This document shows, piece after piece, positions 16,842-23,068 of a stretch of DNA of 23,068 nt. The number at the start of each line of letters is the position of its first letter. Positions within the stretch are counted from its first letter, which is position 1. The translations under genes were made by a program, and so were the position numbers. A model generated the notes under the pieces. That model searched no databases. It had not been told where the DNA came from and saw only the letters and a list, made by a program, of their open reading frames with translations. Source of the stretch: Deltaproteobacteria bacterium UBA6601 (GTDB taxonomy: Bacteria; Myxococcota_A; UBA796; UBA9615); the NCBI GenBank assembly GCA_002433485.1, contig DJIF01000061.1:1-23068 (forward strand), in the 5' to 3' direction.

Positions 16842-17336
16842 GTGAGCAAGCCAGCCGGCCCCAGCTTTCAGCAAACCGAACGCGGATATCGCCTGATCCA
16901 GGAGCAACGGATTCCGCAGTCCAGGGAGAGGGTCTGGGAGTTCTTTGCCGACGCCGTCAATCTTGAGCGCCTGACGCCCGATTTTCTGGGTTTTCAGATT
17001 CTTACTCCGCTACCCATCGAGATGCACCCAGGTACCTTGATCGAGTATCGAATTGCGCTCTATGGCTTGCCGATGAAGTGGCAGACCGAGATAAGCCGTT
17101 TTGATCCACCCAGCAGCTTTGTCGATGTACAGCTTAAGGGGCCCTACGCGTTGTGGCACCACAGCCACGAGTTTGCAGACTGTCCTGGGGGCACTCTGAT
17201 GACTGATGTGGTGGACTACCGCCCACCGCTGGGCCCGTTGGGGAGCCTCGCGAATGTTCTGTTCGTACAGCGAACTCTTGACCGGATCTTTCGCTACCGC
17301 AGGGAGCAGGTGGTCGCTGAATTCGGTGCCCTGTAG
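16842..17336 (+). CDS. SRPBCC-fold ligand-binding protein
   Basis: This is a 164-residue cytosolic protein from GTG 16842 (171 residues if TTG 16821 is used). The pattern IPQSRERVWEFFADAVNLER near the N-terminus, then LTPDFLGFQILTP, LIEYRIALYGLPMKWQTEI and a C-terminal helix FVQRTLDRIFRYRREQVV, is that of the START/polyketide-cyclase (SRPBCC) superfamily, especially the COG4276-type ligand-binding group. The fold is a helix-grip cavity for a small hydrophobic ligand; no ligand or reaction can be assigned. No signal peptide is seen. It is 149 bp downstream of the PPC-like lipoprotein and converges, 29 bp away, on the alpha/beta hydrolase stop. I see no T-rich terminator hairpin between them. 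Confidence 0.85.
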   Translation: MSKPAGPSFQQTERGYRLIQEQRIPQSRERVWEFFADAVNLERLTPDFLGFQILTPLPIEMHPGTLIEYRIALYGLPMKWQTEISRFDPPSSFVDVQLKGPYALWHHSHEFADCPGGTLMTDVVDYRPPLGPLGSLANVLFVQRTLDRIFRYRREQVVAEFGAL

Positions 17337-17365
17337 GGGCAGCATCAGCGGGCCTGAGCGATGGC

Positions 17366-18385
17366 CTAGATGGCGAGTAGCCATTCTCCCAGGTTCTGCA
17401 GCAGCGTTGGGTCGACTGTGCCTCCAATTTCGCTGCCTTCTACGCAGTTCAGGGCGTGCGTCACGCAGCTGAGGAGCTGGGTTTCAATTCCAGCGTCGGC
17501 CCACAGCAACAGCTCAGGGTCGTGGGGGATGTTCCAGTCGTAATCGCCATTGATCGCCAGAATCGGACGCTCCTCTGCGGCGATCAGGCCCGGTCTGGCA
17601 TCGCCGATGGCCAGCCAGTCAAGCCAGAACTCGATGGATGCACCGCCAATCTGAGCTCCTGAAAAACTGCCTTGTCGCAATGCGGCAAGGTCATCGACCA
17701 TTCCCGTCAGGCTTGCCAGCTGCTCATCGATCGCGGACTGCGGGTAGCCGGCGGCCAGCATCAGTCCGCGCGAGAAGTCCAGCTGGTAACCCAGGAGCGC
17801 GTCGATGGGGCGATAGTTACCGGCCAGGCTCACTCCTGCTGCCAACAGCGGATTGTCGGCGAGCAGCTTAGGCACCAGGGCTGCCCCCTGGGAGTGACCG
17901 ACGATGAAGATGCGCTGCGGATCAACGAAGTCCTGCTCGCCCAGCCAGGTCACAGCAGCGAGCGCATCTTCGGCGAAGTCAGAGACGACCAGATCAGCGC
18001 CTGGCAAGGGGTAGTCATTATCGCAGTATCCGCCTGCAGCCGTGCAGCTGCGCTTGTCGTAGCGAAGCACTGCTATGCCATCGTCGCTCAAGGCCTGGCT
18101 GATGTCTCGAAAGGCGGCGATCTCCAGTCCGCCAAAGCTCATGTTGAGCTGGCCGCTCGCGACCGCGTCCCTTGAATTGGGACCGCTGCCATGAACCAGC
18201 ACAGCAGCCGGTATGAGCTCGCTATCCAGGCGGGCGGGCAGGGCGAGGGTGCCCTCCAGGCTAAGCGCCTCGCTAGGCACTGTGATCTCCAGTTCCTGCG
18301 CGGGAAGAAGCTCTGGTTCGGGGTCTGGAGCGGTCCCGGCGCAGGCGCTCAAGCCAGCAATCAGCAGCAAGCAAATGGTTCGCAA
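17366..18385 (-). CDS. Lipoprotein alpha/beta hydrolase (serine esterase-like)
   Basis: This is a 339-residue protein beginning at TTG 18385, supported by GGGAG six bases upstream and an immediate lipoprotein signal MRTICLLLIAGLSAC (lipobox LSAC, Cys15). HGSG near residue 65-70 is the likely oxyanion-hole loop. Ser165 in the elbow VGHSQG is the nucleophile. Asp281 or Asp283 (INGDYDW) and His310 (CVTHALN) are candidate acid and base. Family resemblance is to dienelactone-hydrolase/BAAT-like peptidase-esterases. Four central cysteines (SCTAAGGYC and SCVTHALNC) may form disulfides, fitting an extracytoplasmic site. The substrate is unknown. It is transcribed divergently from the CocE-like gene across 244 bp. 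Confidence 0.92.
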   Translation of the reverse strand: MRTICLLLIAGLSACAGTAPDPEPELLPAQELEITVPSEALSLEGTLALPARLDSELIPAAVLVHGSGPNSRDAVASGQLNMSFGGLEIAAFRDISQALSDDGIAVLRYDKRSCTAAGGYCDNDYPLPGADLVVSDFAEDALAAVTWLGEQDFVDPQRIFIVGHSQGAALVPKLLADNPLLAAGVSLAGNYRPIDALLGYQLDFSRGLMLAAGYPQSAIDEQLASLTGMVDDLAALRQGSFSGAQIGGASIEFWLDWLAIGDARPGLIAAEERPILAINGDYDWNIPHDPELLLWADAGIETQLLSCVTHALNCVEGSEIGGTVDPTLLQNLGEWLLAI

Positions 18386-18391
18386 GGTCAG

Positions 18392-18396
18392 CTCCC
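18392..18396 (-). promoter_or_regulatory. Ribosome binding site deciding the TTG start of the hydrolase
   Basis: GGGAG on the minus strand lies six bases before TTG 18385-18383. Starting here gives a canonical lipoprotein signal, so the unusual TTG start is credible. Confidence 0.6.
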
Positions 18397-18448
18397 AGGG
18401 GCGAGCCCCAGCCCGGCACCTGGCCTTCGGGGCGGTTGAGCTGTGACT

Positions 18449-18458
18449 ATAGCGCTAT
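18449..18458. promoter_or_regulatory. Perfect 10-bp palindrome in the divergent region (possible operator)
   Basis: ATAGCGCTAT reads the same on both strands and lies 64 bp upstream of the TTG-started hydrolase, in the 244-bp divergent region. A regulator site is only a suggestion; a palindrome of this size can arise by chance. Confidence 0.2.
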
Positions 18459-18509
18459 CGGGTACTCAGCTTGATCATGGTGACTGGCGGCCCCGTCCTG
18501 TATCTTGTA

Positions 18510-18530
18510 GCTCCCCGCAGCTTGCGGAGC
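18510..18530. repeat. Inverted repeat in the divergent intergenic region
   Basis: GCTCC(CC)GCA and TGCGGAGC form a stem with a two-base bulge and a short GCT loop. There is no U-tract on either side, so it is not a typical terminator. It lies 100 bp before the CocE-like start and may be in its leader. Confidence 0.3.
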
Positions 18531-18617
18531 AGAATATGCTTGCCGCTGAAGTCCTCGTCGCTGCTTCTGGTACCGATGAGCAGTCGTTGATTGGTCAGGG
18601 CGTAGCCCGCTGGGTAT

Positions 18618-18622
18618 AGGAG
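18618..18622 (+). promoter_or_regulatory. Ribosome binding site of the CocE-like gene
   Basis: AGGAG lies seven bases before GTG 18630 and supports this start. Confidence 0.7.
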
Positions 18623-18629
18623 TAGCTCT

Positions 18630-20996
18630 GTGCCTCTCAGCATCGCCAGTGTTTTGGGTGCCTGCCCCGCAGTATTGCGGCAGAGTCGGGTCGACCTGGC
18701 GCTGCTCTTGGTGGTCGTGTTGCTCTGCTGTGGCGCATGTCAGGAGCCTCGTCCTGCAGACTTCCAGGTTCGCGCCGGGGTCGAGACCGCCACCGTCCTC
18801 GATGCTGAGCCGGGCGCTCCACTGACCCTCTATGACGGCTCAGGCCAGGCCTTGGTGACCCTGGTCGCTGACGAACTGGGGCAGGCTCACTTTGCCTATG
18901 TGCCCACTGAGTACCGGGAGCTGGACCCCACTGATCTGGCGGGTCAGTCGCTGAACGACGGCAGTGTGGTCCTACCGGGAGACGGCTACGTGATTCAGGA
19001 TGACAGCAGCGCTGCGCCGAACTGGTCGGGCGCTTTTACCGTGCTGGCCGTCGACGATGTCCCCGAAGCCGGCTTCTACGAGCAGCAGACTCTTTATGGG
19101 GTGCATTATTCCTTGCTGTCCGGCTACGAGGGCTCGCCAAACTCCGGCTACCAGTACATTGAGATGCGCGATGGCGTTCGGCTGAGCGCGATGGTGCGCT
19201 TCCCGGATGCGGTTCTCTACGGTGCGGGTCCCTACCCGACGGTTGTCGATTACTCGGGTTATTCCCCATCGCGCCCGGACCGGCTGGGCGGAGGGGTCTT
19301 GATCGCCAACGCGCTGGGTTACGCTACGGTCAGCGTCAACATGCGCGGTAGCGGCTGTTCAGGCGGGGTCTTCGATGTGTTCAATCGAGCGCAACATGCC
19401 GATGGCTATGACATTGTTGAAGCGGTAGCCCGCCAGGACTGGGTGCTGCACAACCAAGTCGGCATGGTGGGCCTGTCCTATCCGGGGATCTCTCAGCTTT
19501 ACGTCGCCTCGACGCGGCCCCCTTCGTTGGCCGCGATCGTCCCGCTGTCTACCATCGCCGATGCCTGGGAGATGCAGTGGCCGGGTGGTATCTACAACGC
19601 TGGCTTCACCCGGCAGTGGGTTGAGCAGCGCGAGCAGGATTCGGAGTTGGGTGGGGCCAGCTGGGTTACCGAGCGCATCAATGATGGCGACGCTCAATGT
19701 GAGGAGAACCTCGGCCTATCGGCCCACAGCGTGGACTTTGAGCCCTTCTTCCGTGGGCTGGAGATGCGCCCTGATAGCGCCGACGCTCGGGACTTGAATC
19801 GGCTGGTCGAGCAGATCGATACGGCGGTGTTCTACGGCGGCTCCTTCCAGGACGAGCAGACTGGCGCACAGTTTGGAGCGATGTTGGACCGCTTTGACCA
19901 GGCAGCAGCCTTGAAGATTCAGTTGAGCAATGGTCGGCACCCCGATGGTTACTCGCCAGCATCGGTGTATCGCTGGTTTGAGTTTCTGGAGTTTTACCTC
20001 GCTGAGCGCATCCCCCACTTGAATCCGTTGATACGCTCGTTCGGCTCGTCTCAGTTTGGCAGCAGCTTCGGGCTGGACGAGGTGATCTTCGAGGAAGATC
20101 GCTTTACTGACTTCGGGAGCTACGCAGAAGCCCTGGCAGCCTATGAGCAGGAAGCTACGGTTCGGGTGTTGTTTGAGTCGGGGGCTGGAGTTGATGTCCC
20201 AGCCGGCACTCCGGTGGCGCGCTCTGAGACCTCTTACCCGAGCTGGCCGGTGCAGGGAGCCCCGCTGAAGCAGTGGTTCTTTGGCCCGCAGTCCGGGCTG
20301 CTCGATAGCGCTCCTGTCGAGCCGGGAGCCGACACTTGGCGCTTTGATCCCGAGGCCGGTGGGACCACCTTCTTTGGCCCGCAGGGTTATCAGCTCCTGC
20401 CGCCCTTGTGGGACATCAACTGGAGCCGCTTTGCCGAGGGGGAGCTGGCGTCCTATCTCAGTGATCCCTTCGATGAGGATCTGGTGGTCGCCGGTCCGGC
20501 CATCGCCGAGCTGTGGATTCGCAGCCCGGTGGATGATGTGATGGTGCAGGTCACCTTGAGTGAGGTTCGGCCCGATGGCATGGAGATGCTCATTCAGAGC
20601 GGCTGGCTTCGTCTGGGGCATCGTGCTGCGGTAGAGGGAGATAACCTGCGTCTGTGGCGTTCATATAGCGTTGAGGACTTTGCGCCCGTTCCTGTGGATG
20701 AGTGGGTGCTGGCGAGGGTTTCGCTGCCTTCAGTGGCTCACCCGGTGCGAGCTGGCTCAGCCTTGCGGATCTCGATCAGTACCCCGGGTCGCGACCACGG
20801 TACCTGGGAGTTTGAGACGCCAGACTATTCTGAGGTTCCCACCTTTACCCTTGGTCGAGGTGGCGAGCATGCCTCCTTTTTGACCATGCAGGTCCTCCCC
20901 GAGGTTCAGATCTCCGGTGACCTGCCGCCCTGTCCTTCGTTGCGGGGACAGCCCTGTCGCAGCTATCTGCCCTCTCCCAATGTTGCTGCTGACTAG
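18630..20996 (+). CDS. CocE/NonD-family serine hydrolase (X-Pro dipeptidyl-peptidase S15 type), lipoprotein
   Basis: This is a 788-residue protein from GTG 18630. A signal segment RVDLALLLVVVLLCCGAC ends at Cys37 (lipid attachment likely, though Cys at -3 is unusual). After about 130 residues of beta-rich N-terminal extension, the S15 catalytic domain starts near MRDGVRLSAMVRFPDA. Ser283 in VGLSYPGIS is the nucleophile. Asp408 (SFQDEQTG) and His437 (NGRHPDGY) align by position with the CocE catalytic Asp and His. MRGSGCSGG is conserved in the family. From about 610 the C-terminal jelly-roll domain is seen (IAELWIRSPVDDVMVQVTLS, WLRLGHRA). Family members hydrolyse esters, beta-lactam acyl groups or X-Pro peptides; the substrate here is unknown. 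The protein is longer than the usual 550-650 residues because of the N-terminal extension. The next gene begins 66 bp downstream. Confidence 0.93.
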   Translation: MPLSIASVLGACPAVLRQSRVDLALLLVVVLLCCGACQEPRPADFQVRAGVETATVLDAEPGAPLTLYDGSGQALVTLVADELGQAHFAYVPTEYRELDPTDLAGQSLNDGSVVLPGDGYVIQDDSSAAPNWSGAFTVLAVDDVPEAGFYEQQTLYGVHYSLLSGYEGSPNSGYQYIEMRDGVRLSAMVRFPDAVLYGAGPYPTVVDYSGYSPSRPDRLGGGVLIANALGYATVSVNMRGSGCSGGVFDVFNRAQHADGYDIVEAVARQDWVLHNQVGMVGLSYPGISQLYVASTRPPSLAAIVPLSTIADAWEMQWPGGIYNAGFTRQWVEQREQDSELGGASWVTERINDGDAQCEENLGLSAHSVDFEPFFRGLEMRPDSADARDLNRLVEQIDTAVFYGGSFQDEQTGAQFGAMLDRFDQAAALKIQLSNGRHPDGYSPASVYRWFEFLEFYLAERIPHLNPLIRSFGSSQFGSSFGLDEVIFEEDRFTDFGSYAEALAAYEQEATVRVLFESGAGVDVPAGTPVARSETSYPSWPVQGAPLKQWFFGPQSGLLDSAPVEPGADTWRFDPEAGGTTFFGPQGYQLLPPLWDINWSRFAEGELASYLSDPFDEDLVVAGPAIAELWIRSPVDDVMVQVTLSEVRPDGMEMLIQSGWLRLGHRAAVEGDNLRLWRSYSVEDFAPVPVDEWVLARVSLPSVAHPVRAGSALRISISTPGRDHGTWEFETPDYSEVPTFTLGRGGEHASFLTMQVLPEVQISGDLPPCPSLRGQPCRSYLPSPNVAAD

Positions 20997-21062
20997 CATC
21001 GAGCTTTGCTTGGCAGGGACACACCGGGTCGGATTGAGCAGCTCTTGAGGGCCTCGGCGGAG

Positions 21063-22220
21063 ATGTGGTTGGCATCTGGCTTACCAGGGTTCTGCGGGTT
21101 GGGCCTCACTATGCTGGCGTTGGCGGCCCGCTCAAGTCAGCTAGATGCGGAACCCAGCTCAGCACTCTCGGCTGCCTCAGCGGTGACCTCCCACAATATT
21201 GTTGAGCGCCCAGCAGAGCCCGCTAGCCCTTGGCCCTGTCCTGGAGGCTTCGCCAGTGAGTGCGTCAACGACTACCTCAAGCTAGCCAGGCGCAGCGGGC
21301 CACAGGGCGAGGACCGGGCTCGCTGCCGGGTCCAGGTTGCTGATGAACTGGCCCTGCTGCATGCCCAGCCGCCACAGGGGCAGTTCCAGGATGAGCCGCC
21401 GCTTCCTGCGGCGCAGCTTGGCGCTGAGATTCGAGCGGCGTTGTCTCTGGATGAGCTGACTGCGCTGCGCGGAGAGCAGCCGCTCGCTGTGATCTCCCAC
21501 AGCGTGGTGTCAAAACCTGCTGGATTTGCGGTCGAGAAGCTGTTCCTGGAGGCCGAACCGGTAGGGCGGGTGCCGCTGGTGGTCCTGCGGCCAGAACAGC
21601 ATTCAGGACCACTGCCGGTTGTGCTGGCTCTGCCAGGACACAACACCGAGGCAGAGGATTTTCTGGCTGAGACCTTCCCCAATGTGATGTCCCAGGGATA
21701 CATGGTGGTCACCCCTACCTTCAGGGGCTATCACGGCGCTGAGATTGAACACCAGGTGAGCGTTGAGCTGCTTTGTGCTGGCAGGTCCTTCCTTGGCGTG
21801 CGCCACTTTGAGGTGCTGCTGATTCTGGAGTATCTGCGGGCGCTTCAGGCGCGCGGTGAAGCAGGTCCCATCGCTTTGCTGGGTCACTCTGGTGGAGCGG
21901 GGATTGCCAACGCAATGCTCTGGTATCAGTCAGCTGATCTGGTGGCGGTCGCCAGCGACCTGGTCAGTAACTACCTCAACGTCAGTTACCCAACCACAGC
22001 AACGGGCGCTCCGGAGTTTGGAAAGACCCGGGTGATGTGCGAGTCAAACGCTGCACTTCACAAGCTGGCTGTGCCCATCAGTAATTTTGGTATCGCGCCG
22101 GTTCCGGTTGGTCAGTGGCCCTACGGCTACACTCGGGGTCGGGAGTTTTTGTGGCGCTTTCTTGGTGATCACTTTGCTCGTGCCGACAATCTGCCAGGAG
22201 TCACTGACTCGATGCGGTAG
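21063..22220 (+). CDS. Exported alpha/beta hydrolase
   Basis: This is a 385-residue protein from ATG 21063; an in-frame TTG at 21006 would add 19 residues with no better ribosome site, so the start is uncertain. The N-terminus is hydrophobic (LASGLPGFCGLGLTMLALAA), probably a signal peptide or anchor, followed by an Ala/Ser-rich spacer and a Cys pair (CPGGFASEC). The hydrolase fold spans about residue 150 to the end: LPVVLALPGHNTEAEDF carries the oxyanion loop, and Ser276 in LGHSGGAGIAN is the nucleophile. YMVVTPTFRGYHG fits the strand before it. Acid and base residues are not clear; His353 to Asp-rich positions near the C-terminus (WRFLGDHFARADN) are candidates. It lies between the CocE-like gene (66 bp) and the MopE-type lipoprotein (46 bp), suggesting an operon. 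The substrate is unknown. Confidence 0.88.
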   Translation: MWLASGLPGFCGLGLTMLALAARSSQLDAEPSSALSAASAVTSHNIVERPAEPASPWPCPGGFASECVNDYLKLARRSGPQGEDRARCRVQVADELALLHAQPPQGQFQDEPPLPAAQLGAEIRAALSLDELTALRGEQPLAVISHSVVSKPAGFAVEKLFLEAEPVGRVPLVVLRPEQHSGPLPVVLALPGHNTEAEDFLAETFPNVMSQGYMVVTPTFRGYHGAEIEHQVSVELLCAGRSFLGVRHFEVLLILEYLRALQARGEAGPIALLGHSGGAGIANAMLWYQSADLVAVASDLVSNYLNVSYPTTATGAPEFGKTRVMCESNAALHKLAVPISNFGIAPVPVGQWPYGYTRGREFLWRFLGDHFARADNLPGVTDSMR

Positions 22221-22251
22221 AACTGTGACTTGCATCTACCGGGATGATTTC

Positions 22252-22258
22252 AGGAGGG
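22252..22258 (+). promoter_or_regulatory. Ribosome binding site of the MopE-type lipoprotein
   Basis: AGGAGGG, eight bases before ATG 22267, is a near-perfect Shine-Dalgarno sequence. Confidence 0.8.
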
Positions 22259-22266
22259 ATCAGGAA

Positions 22267-23068
22267 ATGAATCGAATACTCGCTGCCCTGCTCTATGCCG
22301 TGCCGATGGCGAGCACCGGCTTGCTTGTCGCCTGTGGTGGCGATGATGGGGCGGTTCTTACTACCAGCTCACCGGTCCTGGATTTTGGCGAGGTCTCAGT
22401 AGGGGATACGGCTGCGGTCACCTTGCGTTTGAGCAATGCGGGGGCCGTTGAGGCGGAGCTTTCTGTGCCCACCATCAGTGGTCCCGAGGCCTCCTCCTTT
22501 GCGGTAGTCGATGTCGATTGGCCGCGCACTGTGCAGGCGGGCGGGACCTTAGAGGTTGCGTTGAGCATGACGCCCTCAGAGCCAGGCCTCCAGTTGGCTG
22601 AGATCGCCTTCTCGACGGGGAGTGGTGGTGCTCTCTCCGGGGGTGGTGGTGCAGCACTGGCTGCCGGAGCTTCGCTTGCGGTGGGGCTGGTCGGTGATGC
22701 TGTGGTCGGCGGTGATGACGACGATAGTGCCGCTGGTGATGACGATGACGATGACGCCAGCGGCGATGACGATGATGACGCCAGCGGCGATGACGATGAT
22801 GGTCCCTCAGGCCCCGATGGTGATGGTGATGGGCATCTGGCCGAGAGCGCTGGTGGCAGCGACTGTGATGACTCGGATCCGACCGTAAATCCCACCTCTT
22901 ATGAGATCTGTGACGGGGTTGACAATGACTGTGATGGTGACGTTGATGAAGAAGCCATTGATGCTGGCACCTGGCACCTGGACGCCGACTCCGATGGCTA
23001 CGGTGGCCCCTTGTTGACCGAGCAGGGTTGCTCGGCTCCGACCAGCTACGTGGACAACAGCGACGACT
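22267..23068 (+). CDS. Lipoprotein with ASH-like domain, Asp-rich linker and MopE-type metal-binding motif, partial at right edge
   Basis: At least 267 residues, open to the window end. The signal MNRILAALLYAVPMASTG is followed by LLVAC (lipobox, Cys23). Residues about 30-125 (LDFGEVSVGDTAAVTLRLSN, then ISGPEASSFAVV) are typical of ASPM-SPD2-Hydin or choice-of-anchor-D Ig-like domains. Residues about 140-190 form an acidic, flexible linker of DDDD blocks separated by AG or SG. From about 198, DCDDSDPTVNPTSYEICDGV and NDCDGDVDE match the MopE/Stigma_1 putative metal-binding motif, and LDADSDGYGG begins the next unit. Proteins of this kind often carry several such motifs, so more probably lie beyond the edge. 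Likely an outer-membrane or surface lipoprotein binding calcium or copper-like metals; the metal is not determined by sequence. It is 46 bp downstream of the hydrolase. Confidence 0.9.
   Translation, partial: MNRILAALLYAVPMASTGLLVACGGDDGAVLTTSSPVLDFGEVSVGDTAAVTLRLSNAGAVEAELSVPTISGPEASSFAVVDVDWPRTVQAGGTLEVALSMTPSEPGLQLAEIAFSTGSGGALSGGGGAALAAGASLAVGLVGDAVVGGDDDDSAAGDDDDDDASGDDDDDASGDDDDGPSGPDGDGDGHLAESAGGSDCDDSDPTVNPTSYEICDGVDNDCDGDVDEEAIDAGTWHLDADSDGYGGPLLTEQGCSAPTSYVDNSDD
22753..22800 (+). repeat. Two perfect tandem copies of a 24-bp unit in the Asp-rich linker
   Basis: The units 22753-22776 and 22777-22800 are identical and each encodes DASGDDDD. They sit in a longer imperfect tract (about 22709-22805). 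In-frame slippage would change linker length by eight residues. Confidence 0.9.

Noticed and set aside
18455..18643. 62-codon minus-strand open frame in the divergent region
   Set aside because: It overlaps the start of the CocE-like gene, has no ribosome site or recognised motif, and could at most be a relic.
22293..22895. 200-codon Ser/Pro-rich minus-strand frame
   Set aside because: Antisense shadow of the Asp-rich linker and ASH-like domain of the plus-strand lipoprotein.

Overview
The window is GC-rich and dominated by secreted or surface proteins. It contains many lipoprotein signal peptides, thrombospondin type 3 (TSP3)-like Asp-rich calcium-binding repeats, FG-GAP propeller motifs, a MopE-type metal-binding motif, an RHS/YD-repeat protein and a MYXO-CTERM-like sorting tail. 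This mix is typical of Myxococcota, Bradymonadota and related deltaproteobacterial lineages. That assignment is inferred from protein style only; there is no rRNA or other marker gene here. I see no tRNA or rRNA gene, CRISPR array, transposase or integrase.

Minus-strand block (about 1-15330). In transcription order it holds a six-helix membrane GAF/class III adenylyl cyclase (15330-13495), an FG-GAP/ASPIC-UnbV lipoprotein (13291-11618), a 1938-residue TSP3/IPT/RHS lipoprotein (11529-5713), and a giant secreted protein that overlaps the RHS stop by ATGA (5716 to beyond the left edge). The giant reading frame is open for all 1905 codons in the window. It runs signal peptide, two P-domain-like modules, an RCC1 propeller, about 19 Asp-rich 28-residue repeats, a MYXO-CTERM-like sorting tail, a lipoprotein-signal-like segment, then four PKD/REJ-like Ig domains. 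The internal junction of sorting tail and lipobox looks like two exported proteins joined head to tail.

Middle (15331-18629). A 321-bp divergent intergenic region precedes a lipoprotein with a PPC-like beta-sandwich (15652-16692) and a small SRPBCC-fold protein (16842-17336). These converge on a lipoprotein alpha/beta hydrolase read from a TTG start (18385-17366).

Right plus-strand block (18630-23068). A CocE/NonD-type serine hydrolase lipoprotein is followed by a second exported alpha/beta hydrolase and then a lipoprotein with an ASH-like domain, an Asp-rich linker and a MopE motif, which runs off the right edge. Tight spacing suggests one operon.

The left block probably builds large calcium-stabilised envelope or surface structures, and the right block supplies envelope hydrolases. 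No gene gives direct evidence for a known defence or secretion system. The strongest candidates for something undescribed are the internal sorting-tail/lipobox junction, the translationally coupled RHS plus giant-protein pair, and the unrecognised 183-residue RHS C-terminal tail.
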